In this document: positions 11,155-22,500 of the stretch, piece after piece
How the letters are laid out: every line of letters begins with the position of its first letter
Position numbering within the stretch: the first letter of the stretch is position 1
Source of the DNA: Heliocidaris erythrogramma
Taxonomy: Eukaryota > Echinodermata > Echinoidea > Camarodonta > Echinometridae
Assembly (NCBI GenBank): GCA_025617745.1
Contig: CM046859.1
Location: 24,614,006 to 24,678,005, forward strand
Length of the DNA stretch: 64,000 bases
Reading direction: 5' to 3'
The notes under the pieces: model-generated
The model's database searches: none
What the model was told of the DNA's origin: nothing
What the model saw: only the letters and a program-made list of their open reading frames with translations
Translations under genes and position numbers: made by a program

Positions 11155-11651
11155 TCTAAAGTCACAAAATCTTGGGGGGACAGATCATTTACCCATGCAT
11201 GTCATAAATTATGGAATAGCCTTCCTGAAGACATCAAAAAGTGCATAACATCTGATTCTTTTAAAAATCATGTAACTAAAAACATTTCTGTTCAATTCTT
11301 AACTAATTTCTACATATTCATAGTGACAAAGCTTTTCGACCTGCACTCATCGGGTCACAATGCAGGAATGAGAGAATACAAGAAAATACAAAAGTCAAGG
11401 AAGTGTGTGTACAGCGTTCCAGATATGATCCGGGCACGCTAAAATAATCGAAGCGCTTGTACAAACTCCTTTTGTCGGCACAATAGCGGATCTCTCGACT
11501 GAATGAACAACGCTTCTAAGAAGCGAAGATGTTGAAAGCTGCGTGCTCGGGCAACAATAGTGAACTGAGCCGGGTTTTCTACATGCACCCTGAGCACTCC
11601 ACAGAGTGGATTTGGTGCTATATAAGTTACATTTATTATTATTATTATTAT
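11155..11651 (+). mobile_element. 5'-truncated LINE (CR1/L2-like) 3' end
   Basis: The plus strand codes for KSWGDRSFTHACHKLWNSLP followed by EDIKKCITSDSFKNHVTKNI, the conserved C-terminal tail of reverse transcriptase proteins of CR1/L2/Jockey-type LINEs (pattern GDRSF...A...LWNSLP...SFK..L). Nothing of the catalytic domain precedes it, so this is a dead 5'-truncated copy. Its end, GGTGCTATATAAG followed by an (ATT)n tail at about 11636-11651, resembles tails on SINE-like sequences elsewhere in the window. The 5' breakpoint is approximate, and the unit overlaps hammerhead-like copy B on the opposite strand. Confidence 0.75.
11321..11360 (-). ncRNA. Hammerhead-ribozyme-like motif, copy B
   Basis: On the minus strand: GTGAC (11358-11354), CCGATGA, the same nine-base segment as copy A, GAAA, AGCTTT, then GTCAC (11327-11323). 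The core from ATGA to AGCTT is identical to copy A, while the flanking stem I bases differ and still pair. The first box is CCGATGA and not CTGATGA, a change at an invariant position expected to impair cleavage. Confidence 0.35.
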
Positions 11652-12240
11652 ATCTTTATGTATTGATGATGGGATTGATTTGTTTTGTTGACTACCCTTT
11701 GGATAGTCATTGTAGGATTCATTGATATAATTGTCAAACAATGAACATCAATTGCGTCGGTGCAACATTTTTACTGACTTATTTCCTGATTTAGAAACTT
11801 TTCTCAGGGTTAAAAACTAATTAAACTGTAGGTGGGTCATTCGGTTCCTTGGTGGGTAATTTCCTATTGACTGTTTTACTGTTAAAGACAGAATGTGTTT
11901 TAAATTTGTTTCAAAAGATTTTCAACCTTCCCTTAAATACCAATTCATGAGTGAAAGATCTCAGAGCTGTTTACATGAACTGAGAATAGTATTATTACAG
12001 AATATTATGCAGCTATTTAAAAGGAGGGGTAGGGAAATCCCTCATCCTCCGGATCATAAGAAACGGTCCTGTGTAGCAATATATACTGGCAGCAGTGTAA
12101 CCAGTGATCTGTAAAGATTTGCCTTTAAAACACTTTAAAGAATAAAATAGGAAACAAAGGTGGCATTTTACCTTTTCCCTATCGTATTCTTCTGAAGAGC
12201 TATGCAAACAATTTACATTCACAGGTCATTGTGGAGATCG

Positions 12241-12804
12241 ATCAATGGTTAACTACGATTTGATGAGATATTTATTTGTTAGATAACACCTCTGCATTAA
12301 GGTTGCTCATAACAACAACTGATTGCACAAGTGAAGGAGCATCAACACACTTGTGTGTCTTTTTCGATACTTGAAGCCAACATATTTTCACGTTTCGTCC
12401 AGATTTGTGGCGTAATGGCATCGTAACTGTAAGTTATATTTCAAGTATTAAATATACTACTTATATATTTCAATTTAATTTTGCTTCAGTGAATTTGGTT
12501 ATCAATTTCATTTCTAAAATTACTAATTTTTTCGAGCCTACATATATTTAGTTTGTGACTGACAGATCTTGGAAGGTTGGTAGGTAGTTCATCAATGTTA
12601 CTAGCAGGATCAAACTACATGTACATGTAGGTTAGAGAATAAGTAGTTGTTTTTTGTTTGTTGATGTTTTTTTTTTTTTTTTTTTTTTTTGGTATTGTAT
12701 TAGGCTACACAGGAGTAAATACATGTACATTCCAAATTGTGTTACACCTGTATCTACATTATATGCAGATATCCACATCTTTTTGAGCAAGTCAGACTGA
12801 TGGA
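12241..12804 (+). promoter_or_regulatory. Upstream region of the Tctex1-domain gene
   Basis: Mostly AT-rich, with a poly(T) run at 12668-12690. GTTGCTCATAACAAC at 12302-12316 resembles a degenerate X-box (two half sites spaced by three), the RFX site used by many cilium genes, but the second half is not canonical. A stop codon at 12784-12786 in frame with the gene fixes the first ATG at 12805. An upstream out-of-frame ATG lies at 12800. Confidence 0.3.
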
Positions 12805-13800
12805 ATGGCCACACCAAGCTACAGTAAGGTGAACCAAGCTAGGAAGCTGTGGAATGGTAGTCATGGTAACATCCTTCCACCAGTACCGGTACCTCCAACA
12901 TCCAAGAAACCTCCTGGGAGACCTAATGCAGGTCGTCAGCGAGTCCAACCCCAGGGAGTGTCCAAGCCGGGGAGTAAACAGAACCTGCTGGACCCTGCCT
13001 CCCTGTCCAGTGGCAGACGTAGATCAATGTCCTTTGATGATGTGTACTTCCAGCAAGCACTAGCAGCACAAGGGCAGTCTAATCACAGTTCTGGTGTGTC
13101 CCGTTCGAGAGCTGGGACCAACTACTCCAGGCAAATGCCTTCGAGTCGTGTCAGCTCCATCAAGGAATGGGATACTTCATCAGACGGTGGTCCTGCCCCA
13201 AATCGTGACAGGTCTTCTTCTCTTGTCCTTCCTGGCATTAGAAGCCACAGAGTTCTTGCAGGAGAGGTTCGCATCCGCCATCCAGTGATGTCCGTCTACA
13301 ATCGCAGTACCTACCCCTATCCCGCAGACTGCTCTAGCAGCATGAATTCAAAGAGCTCTGATTCTTCCTATTTTGGACAGAACCGGAGAGGCAGGCATCG
13401 CAATCAGTCCTCAGAAGAAAAGGAAGTGAAGTATGAGAACACATATCGCATGGAGCCGAGGACCAACTTCCACAGGGCAGAGGGAAGAATTCGCAGGATG
13501 ATGGAAGACTACTTAGAAAATACTCTCCATGGTCTTTCTACCAATAAATCAGCCAGTGCAACAGAAGCTGCCCATGCTGCCAAGGTTCTGGTAGAGTCCA
13601 TCAAACACCAGGTCAAACTGCAGCGTTTGCTGCGCTACAAGATCATCTGCTTGGCAACAATATGCCTCAGATCTGGACAGGATTTGGTCAGTTCAAGCCG
13701 TTGTGTCTGGGACACCCAGAAAGATGGATTTCTATCTGTGACGAAACAAAACAAAGATTGGTTCGGGGAAGTCACAGTCTATGCAGTGTACCAAGAATAA
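12805..13800 (+). CDS. Tctex1-domain dynein light chain protein (intronless, 331 aa)
   Basis: A single uninterrupted frame of 331 codons. Residues 1 to about 200 are Ser/Arg/Pro-rich and look disordered; the stretch KYENTYRMEP at about 210-219 marks the start of the folded part. The C-terminal 120 residues are a Tctex1 domain, recognisable by LLRYKIICLATI, SRCVWDTQKDGFLSVTKQN and the closing FGEVTVYAVYQE, matching the family pattern RYK...(S/G)RCLWD...(F)(N)...VYGVY.E. The family includes dynein light chains that link cargo or axonemal components to dynein. Domain order resembles vertebrate TCTEX1D4/DYNLT4 or TCTEX1D1/DYNLT5; I cannot choose between them. The long N-terminal extension is the distinctive part. 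Lack of introns among intron-rich neighbours suggests either an old retrocopy or a genuinely single-exon gene. An in-frame upstream stop fixes the start. Confidence 0.85.
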   Translation: MATPSYSKVNQARKLWNGSHGNILPPVPVPPTSKKPPGRPNAGRQRVQPQGVSKPGSKQNLLDPASLSSGRRRSMSFDDVYFQQALAAQGQSNHSSGVSRSRAGTNYSRQMPSSRVSSIKEWDTSSDGGPAPNRDRSSSLVLPGIRSHRVLAGEVRIRHPVMSVYNRSTYPYPADCSSSMNSKSSDSSYFGQNRRGRHRNQSSEEKEVKYENTYRMEPRTNFHRAEGRIRRMMEDYLENTLHGLSTNKSASATEAAHAAKVLVESIKHQVKLQRLLRYKIICLATICLRSGQDLVSSSRCVWDTQKDGFLSVTKQNKDWFGEVTVYAVYQE

Positions 13801-13801
13801 A
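13796..13801 (+). terminator. AATAAA overlapping the Tctex1 gene stop codon
   Basis: The last codon GAA, stop TAA and next base A spell AATAAA. If used it would leave almost no 3' UTR. Another AATAAA lies at about 14035, a more ordinary position, so the overlap may be coincidental. Confidence 0.35.
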
Positions 13802-14534
13802 GTTATTTTAATACCAACCAAATGGTTTTACTCAATTTTTTTGTTGTACGATACTCATTTGGTTGTAAGTATATCACTTGTGCTGCAGTTTTAGTTATCC
13901 ATAAAATGATATGACAATACAAGTACACTGTTCCGGTATTCTTCAGACAAACTTTTTTTTTTATGCATGTACACATGATATCAATAATCCTCCTCCTATT
14001 TATGACTATGATAATGAAGGAACAAAGCAATGGAATAAATATCTTTTATGTGAAACATCTTTGTCAGCATAAAGGTACTAAGATTACATTATATCTTGTG
14101 AGATAGTGAAGTTTGGTAAAACTAATGTGCATGCTTCAACATACAAAATCCTAAATATACTTTCTATCCAAACCCATTCTTTAATATTCTATGCTCAAAT
14201 TATTAGAATGTAGGGATCAAAACCATTTTTAATCATGTACAGTACATGTAAATTTCCTATTTTATCAAATTCATTTTAACTATGAGACAAATACTTAACA
14301 GATGTGCGAAGCAAAACCTGTTTAATTTCATAAATGTACAATTTATTATATGTTGCAACCATCTTTTCTTGCAATCTCATTCTAATTTACACAACTGCCC
14401 CCGTCAACATTAGAACAATTTCTCATACCATATATTAATTAAACTGGGTACTGAGTAAAGTGAATGAACATATTACAAATTCAAGGGGAAAATAGGAAGT
14501 TGTACATAAAGCCCATAAATTGATACAAAGTACT

Positions 14535-14700
14535 ACAGTGGAACTTCATTATAAAGAACACTGTTCTAACAAGGTAATTTTGCCAGTCCGACCTCTTTGT
14601 ATTCTGTTGGTTTTTTTAAAGCCCTTATATAACAAGGTTTCGATATAAAGAGGAAATTCCTTGGCCCCAAGGAGTTTGTTCCACGTTATCTATTTGTTAA
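14535..14700. mobile_element. pogo/Tigger-like terminal repeat scrap
   Basis: CAGTGGAACTTCATTATAAA and later ATATAACAAGG ... CGATATAAAGAGG with CCTTGGCCCCAAGG resemble the end sequences of pogo-type elements, whose ends commonly read CAGT.(G/A)AACCTC..TATAA. A second CTGTAAAACCTCCATATAAA at about 42969-42988 is of the same kind. Neither has a clear partner end, so these are degraded copies. Confidence 0.35.
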
Positions 14701-16837
14701 ATAAAATTGTTATATGAAATGTGTCAAGCTATAGTGCATAAATTGGTCATTCAGTTTTGTATTTGTTATAGTGTTTCAAAACATTCTGGGACCGTCCCTT
14801 ATTCCAAATGTTCTTAACACTTTCTTAACAGTTCTGAGCACAAGAGATCATATTAAAATCTTACATTATCATTATCAAGGATTGGATGGTAACCCAATAT
14901 TGAACCATATGAATAGGGCACAATGACAAATTACATAATGCCCATAGGAATAAAGATTGATTTCTACAATGAAAATGAAATCTCTGTTAAACTAGCCACT
15001 ACCTAGACAGTGGATAGTTAACTTTATATGAAGAATTTAAAACTGATATTACTTTGATAATGTAGTGATTTATGTACACATGTGTAATGCCAAGTTAATT
15101 TTTTAACACTCGTGTTTTTGATAATTCAACAAAATAAGAATTTTAGCAAATTTGCTGCATGTCATTTAAACTGGGTCTGAGAAATTTGTTCGAGTATCTA
15201 TGACCATCATTTTGCTGTATCACTGTCTTAGTAAATTATACTCTTGGAATATTTTTGATTATTTAAAAGCTAAAATTGAAATAAAGTCTCTCACTTTGAT
15301 TTGTGATAATCCTAATGACCCCTAACAGATGATGGAACAATAGTAACAAAGAAAAGTGAGATGTTGACCGTCTATTCCGTACAATCCTCATTCCCAGGAG
15401 TACCGGTAAGAGAAAATTAACATTCATGGCGAGATACACTTTGCATTATGTACAAAACAATGAACATAAGATGTGATCTCTACACCCTGTTGCATAAAAC
15501 TTGTTATTGAATCGAATGATTTTAATAGCTTGAATATCAATGTGATTTGTTTAATATTCATATCAAGATTTATGTAACAGGGCCTGAACATGAACAGCAT
15601 ATTCCAAATATGACCAAAATGGGTCATACTTTGACAAGAAAATTGTAGTATACCGATAACCTAATTAGTAAGAACTAGCCAAAAATGAAAATCAAGATGT
15701 ACTACAAAGAATGCATTTAAGCAAAAAGAAAAAGATCAATTTGCCTTTATTCTGAGAGATATATACATGTATATGCACTCATAAGTATCAAACAGTCTTT
15801 CATATTACAACAAATGTACATTTCTTATGAAACAGACATTATAATTACTGGGTATACTTAGAGTAGGTACTGCATACTCAGACTAATTTGCTAATCTTAA
15901 TTGTTTATTTCCCATATTTGATTTCAGCTAATTATTGTTGACTTCATGTAATTGTATATGTATATTCCTAGAACAAAAGTTTTCTAAAACCCTTGGTAAT
16001 TTGTGAGAGATTTTTATTGAAATAAAACTTGCTTTGTAGTCAAATGGAGTAAAAATGTAATACATACATATGCAGTTCTTGTATTTAATCTAAATCAACA
16101 ATAATTGTAGAAGTAATAATAAGTTGTACTCCACAAAGCTTATATATCATATTCTCACAATATTTGAGAAAAAAAAATTAACAAGTGAGGTCCAATTTGG
16201 TACATGTACAATAAATAAATGACTGTGTCATGTACACAACATCTACATGCAACTCTAAATTTACACCAAAAAGATTCTTCATTGTCATTACATGGCTTAA
16301 TAACAATTTAAATCTTGGGGAATAATCTCAATTTAAATATTAATTTCTCATGTATACCACTGTTTTACCCTCATGAAAGTTCAACAATGAAACATAAATG
16401 ACCTTTACATCCTCGATTTTCAATAGGTATTGTCAATATTAATGAGATTTATGAGAACAGGGAGAGGAAAAGAAATGAGATACAAATACACAAAGTCATG
16501 GACATAACTAAAGAGAATGAAGAGACCCAGCTAGGCTACATATACTCCAGGTCAATACAGGTTTGGTAAGAATAGATTTCCCAAATTTAGTCAGTAAGCA
16601 AATGTAAAGTGTGGAATTTCTACTTATAAATGTATATCTTTTCCTACACCAACACAACAAAATGCCTTTAATAAAGATGAGCTATCAAAACTCTGAAACC
16701 ATAGAAGTGGAAACAGGAACAAATTACCTGAATATCTTTTGAATTACATTGGTTAATAGTGTATACCAGGCATTAATAAAAAGAAGAGGGGGGAAATGGC
16801 AAGCGATGAATATTAGGCTTAGGACCCTCCCCTCCCG

Positions 16838-17038
16838 TACTGTAAATGCAGAAAAAAATAGCATGATTTCTTATGCTTGTATTGAATGGACGCTGCATTG
16901 CGCGCTTCATCTGATTAATACATGTTTGAATCCAATTAATTTTAGAGACTGCGTGTGTGTAGTTGTGCAGCACGAATTGAAGAACCCGCGAATATGTTTT
17001 GGGGTCGCTCAGCGCAGAAAATAACAGCGTTTACAGTA
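16838..17038. mobile_element. 201-bp inverted-repeat element, TACTGTAAA family
   Basis: It begins TACTGTAAATGC and ends GCGTTTACAGTA, giving inverted ends with TA at the outer edge, as in TA-targeting MITEs. A related element with the same end type is at 29240-29454. No coding sequence is supported. Confidence 0.55.
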
Positions 17039-19536
17039 AATCCCAACCTTTTCTTCTAATCAGTTTGAGCCAAGTTTCATGGAATTCATATCATAGAGTT
17101 TAACCCACTGTTAATTAATCATACACATCTATTTTTTGGTTTTTTATGAAACCCGATCCAACTCAGTACAGTAAAAGTCGGTTCTTTGAGAGACATCAAT
17201 ACATTACCACCTTGGAGCTTCTAATACAATAAGAAATGAATAGAAAGTAAGAGAATAAATGTTTTGTAAACAATATCTATTGATCATTAATAATAATAAT
17301 ATGTCTTGTTTACCCAGGGTAGCCTCATCAGTATTATATACTGTTCTCCCTGAGGGCCCTGCAATCATATTATTACTTAAAATACAAATCTTTAGGTAAA
17401 AACTGAACGAATTCTTCAAAATTGTTGCCCTAACACCAATTTTACTTACCCGATTTCTTGTAAGAAATGCCAATACATAATGATTGAAAAGGATTGCTTC
17501 CCGAACCAGATCACTACAATTTTAATTTGCTTGCCTATACACACAGTTTGGTTGCCCTGGGCAAGGGGGTACAACACCCTGCTATTACACAATACCATCA
17601 CATGGCCACAAACGGCTTGCAATTCTTCCTGCAGTAAACTCTAGCACTTACAACATGACACTCTTCGAGTTATTCATCGTCTTTGATCAATACTTTGTAC
17701 AATATTATAAAACATATACAAATGAAACAAACAAACAAAAATAATTGCTGGCATCAAAGATAAACATTCAACATTCCAAGTATTGCCAACAATGAACAAC
17801 GGGGTAGTATGCATGGGATAGATGGCGAGCTTCGGTTGTAAATTTTTGATCATCGGAGGCATGCAATTTTCAAGTGATGTTTTCAAGTCGGTTAAAAAGT
17901 GCACAGGTGTAATCTATACGAAGCATGCAAAGTTTTAGAGCCAATGCACAAAATAGTTTTAACAGAAAGTTTTCCCCCGATAGCGATCAAGCAGAGTATA
18001 TGATGTATTGACACTAACGATACTCTGACCAAAGGAACATTCGTTTCCCTACTCTGGCACATATAGGTTCTCAACACCAATGAGAGAGAAAACATGGAAG
18101 AGGGATTTATCATACCTAATAAGCTTTTGCTATTCAATATGTGGTACACATGATGAAGAAAAGCGTTTTCTGAAGGCAATACCAGTAGATAAACACAATG
18201 ACTAAAACACTGTAGTAGTTACTTCAGCAGTGATTCAAGTAGCTGTTCATCTTTTGCGACTAAATTGTTATTGCCGGAGTCCCCCATATATGTAACATTT
18301 TAAAAATTCATCCAAAAGCAGTTACATGTAGTCCCAAGCCCGCAATGAAGCCGATTAAACCCTTGGTACATATGACTTGCAGTTAATACCAAATGCCATA
18401 CAGCAAGTGTCATCCAACTTGTTGATAAAATGCAGCAGTCAAGTTATTATGGCACCGACATGGTTGATGAAGGAAGAGAAAGACTAGACACCCTTTTGCA
18501 GTTCAACATATACATGTACATGGACATGGCTTTTGCAATAGTAAGAATGTTATCCTGTTGTACAATGAAATGGATAAGGATCTTTTTCATCAAGATTTTT
18601 AGAGAGCACATTACTCTAATAAAAAAGATTGCAAATCACCTAATTTCGTCTTTTTTCTTCTCTGCAAAAAAATATGCCAGCGACTTTTACATGAACATAG
18701 TGCACTGGTTGACTGCTCAAGCTTTAGAACATTCAATATGATCCATTCACTTTGGTAATCAAATATAAAATGTGTATTCACAAATGCACATGTATGTGTA
18801 ACATCACATACAGAGCTTTATACATGCTTTATCGATGACACATCAGGCTTTGAAAACTATTTTGGGATGACACACTATTAGTACAGGAGGCAAAATGCTT
18901 ATAATTTAAGCAAAGAAATCATAATTTCTTGCCCTCTGATCTGGTTAGCAGATGTACATTTACTCCCTGTAAGTGTTCACAAATTGTTGGTGCTTGCAGA
19001 AGTAACAAAAATGGATCGACTTCATCAGTGAATTCATACAAAAGATTTTGTTGGGGATTGAGCAATATAGGGATGGCTTTTTCCAGTATATATCCAGCTA
19101 TTGTCCTTCATTTAAAAAGTGAAATATATAATTTTCAATTACACATATTTTTTTTTTGTCAATGCAGTAGAATTCAGTGTTAACCATAGCAATTTCTTAG
19201 ACATATATTGCTCCATATAGTTTTAGTTGATGTTCATGGCAATATGGATTCGCTTTGGCATTTGCAGCTACGGTTGACACTATCCTATATGTGGCCCTTA
19301 CAGGTATATAAAATGGGAATATTTCATTTACTTGTTAATAACTTAGTGTGACTTATACCAGAACTGTTCATATTTTTCATCCTACTACTAAACTTTAGAA
19401 TTGATTTTGAAGCTTTGAAAAATATCTGTACTTCATTGAAACCTTGATTCTTTTCAACATACATATTACAAACAAGTAACGACACTTGATCACAGAGAGC
19501 AAATAGCCGTCGCTTCTGCAAACAATAATAGTTGAT

Positions 19537-22500
19537 TCAGTTAAGGAGGAAATTAGCAGCTAAATTTTCATTCTTGTCGCATGCAAAGTAGGCCTGTATT
19601 ACTTCAGCTTCCGGGAAACCCAGCCCCTTGAGCTGAGGAAAGAGAAAGATAGTAAAAAGAGAGAAATGGCATGATTAATTACACATTCAAAAAAAATAAT
19701 TGATGCTACTCTCACATTCCCCAAACACTTGTTGCATTGTTAAACCTGAAAGGACTGGGGAGTGCCCCCTCCCCCTAAAAGTTGTGTATTACTTTTAGAG
19801 TTTTGAAGATCTCACATGCAACTTCATGACTGTTTTCTTTAGAGTTTTGCGCATCTTTTGATACCAAATCTATCTTCTGCAGTTATCGTGTAACATTTGA
19901 AGTTTACATGTCAATCGCATGTCAAAATTAGCAAATTCGTATTTGTTCAAGTGTAAAACTTATAGGGTTTTGGAGGATTCTAATGTGTTGCTTCTTTTTA
20001 CCGCACAGTCTGTGTTCTGAACAATTTAAACCTGAACTGAAGTTGAAAATATCTTTTTAAGTAAAAAAATTTGCTAACAAACAATAATTAACATAACAAA
20101 TAGAAATAAATAAATACGTAAGAAAAATTGATTAATTTATGCATATATTTTAAACATTGAAATTTATACAAATACATACTGGACATCTTCCTTTGACATA
20201 TTTCACAAATGAGAGACCATTGGAGATCCATATCATTTGAAAAAAATTTAAAATACATAGAAATTACCATATCCACATAATTAATTAGCATTAATTGAAA
20301 CAGTATGGTAATGTTAATGGTAATGGTAATTTGGTAACAATTGGGCATTCCATAACCAAGATCCTAACAGTCCTTAGACAACAAAAGCATCACTTACAAA
20401 TATTACAATGCTATCAATACCTATGCTTTTCACTGCTTGTGAATTCATTTCTTCCACATGTTCATATCCCAGATTTTTCCCTTCACCATTATTAGATTCT
20501 GGCCAGCAAAATAAGAGGCTGCATGGGCCAAGTTATATCCAAGAATGATTTTTATAATTTGAAGTTGTGAATAGTTAATCGTGTGTACTTACTCTTTCAA
20601 TAGCGTCCCTCTCTTCTGGCATGAGTTCAATGTAAGCAACACCTGGATCCTCTGCCGACATCCTGATGCCAGGTCCGCCTCCCTGTCCACCGGCCTGCTG
20701 GGCAGGAGGGTTGGCGGGTTGTGAGGATGACTGCTGTCCTGGCTCGGCCGAGGGCTGGGACTGGGACTGGCTTCCCCCTCCTCCTACGGCGGGTTGCGCG
20801 GCTGCGTCGGGCTGCTGGTTGATAAGGGCGATGAATTCGTCCTGGCGTTGGCTTATCATCTGGTAGAATTCAGGAGATCGAGAAAGGAGGCAATAGGGTA
20901 GGAGGTTAAAAAATACATGGATTGTTGCCCACACATGAATAGCTCACTGTGACTAATCGAACAAGAAACTTTGGTATATGTACAAATAATGATCCAAGGT
21001 GTCTCTAAGAATGAATCAGTCTTTAAGAATAAATCTTTGTTGATACCTGAGATCATAGATAAAGAATTATAGAACTATAAATTAGAAATATTCAAATTCA
21101 AATTCTGACATTTGAGTTACCAATTAAATACATGAAATCATATAATTTTAATATTTCAAAAACTTTCAAATAGCTTGTCGTACATTTCTCACAATCTCCC
21201 TCCTATACTTCTGTGATGTCACAGCAATGGTTAATTTAAAAATATTACCTTGATCCTACAACTGCCAAATTTACTACTACTAGGTCGAGCGTACTCGCAC
21301 TGATTTGACAAGCTTTTCCATTCAGTTCTATTCTCCATGATCTTTCTCTAATCTCCAAATTTATATTCTTACATAAAATCATATTGGAAACTGCTACTAC
21401 TTTCAAAAACTTATAGTCATGATGTTCTCAAGGTCTCCCTTCATATTGCTGCAACATTTCATTAACAAAACAAAAAAATTAAACATCGTCCTAAGAATTG
21501 CCAATTTTCAGATTTCTCCATCCAACCATATTTGAAGACTTAAATTTTGGATCCAAGTCTCCTTTATAAATTTGAAAAGGGCTTGATGATTACAAAACAA
21601 CATTTACTGTGGAGCGCCAGGAGTGTCAAGTCTGACAGACATGTGCGCTATACAAGAACTCACTATTATTATTATTATTATTTACCTGAAGAAGCTCTGG
21701 ATTTGATTGACCTAGAGTCTGAAGAAACTGACCGAGCATGGCCGGGTTTGAAGATACCGCTTCCCGTAAGTGTTGGAATTGGGGAAGTTGAGCTAGGAAT
21801 TCCAATGAAGGACTATCGACCCCTGCTGATGTCAAAGGCAGACGGGAGGAAAAACAAAGACAAGCGATGATTTAACAGCTACTACGTGTGAATTTAATAC
21901 AAATAGGGCAAGTTATTTAGAAAATAAATACCAAACATAGCAAACGGGGTAACCCCCCCCCCCCCCCCCGACTTTTAACAAACTCTCCACTTTGGAAAGA
22001 AGTGCACATCTATTCCCTTACATTACAACATTCAAATTTATGAGTTTTCGTTGACAGAAACCCTAGTAATACACTAGTTTATCTACCTGTTATGTATGAT
22101 GGCATCTTTCATGTCGAAATGAAATCTAGCATACTGTACATTAGTTGGTGCTATATCAGGAAAGAGCAAGATGAATTTACATCCTGGCCAGGATCTAAAT
22201 TATTTCTCATCTCCCATTGTTAAATAGTCTGCATGCAGTGACAAAAACTTTGCAGCAGCTTGCACTAGTTAGTATCTTGCTATTTACCAACAAAAATCAT
22301 AGAAATCTGACAAGAATTTTAAGGGGCTTATATATGTAAACTACATTGTCTTTAACACAAACATGAATAATGAAGCACAACAGTAGCGATTATTATCCTT
22401 GCTTGACTAAATGCTTCAAAAATATGTAATTTTCTGAATATTCCAGTAGCATGGCATAATGCCGTGCCTGTTTGAGCCTGTGTAATCATTGGTAAAAGGA

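Larger units (their letters stand above)
8213..12240. other. Intergenic DNA between PAXX and the Tctex1 gene, mostly repeats
   Basis: No gene is supported here. It holds the PAXX downstream region with a scrap of a dispersed DNA element at about 8770-8860 (C-rich, ending gatctgcccctg), a hammerhead-like motif at 9471-9510, AT-rich filler with attcaattt repeats at about 9990-10025, an inverted-repeat element at 10193-10612 inside a tRNA-like sequence, and a 5'-truncated LINE at 11155-11651. Open frames over 8082-8519, 8765-9049 and 9145-9754 are AT-rich and match no family I know. Confidence 0.7.
13802..19536. other. Convergent intergenic region between the Tctex1 gene and RAD23
   Basis: About 5.7 kb of AT-rich DNA where the two genes point towards each other, so it should hold both 3' UTRs. 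I see a pogo-like repeat scrap at 14535-14700 and an inverted-repeat element at 16838-17038. The remaining frames (15424-15627, 17204-17473, 17892-18179, 18430-18741, 18929-19183) are AT-rich, lack recognisable domains and have no clear splice partners. Confidence 0.65.

Noticed and set aside
17321..17350. CTGATGAGG on the minus strand as a fifth hammerhead-like motif
   Set aside because: The GAAA box and complementary flanks are missing.
17892..18741. Frames of 95-103 codons between the Tctex1 gene and RAD23
   Set aside because: No family resemblance, no splice partners and composition like the surrounding intergenic DNA.
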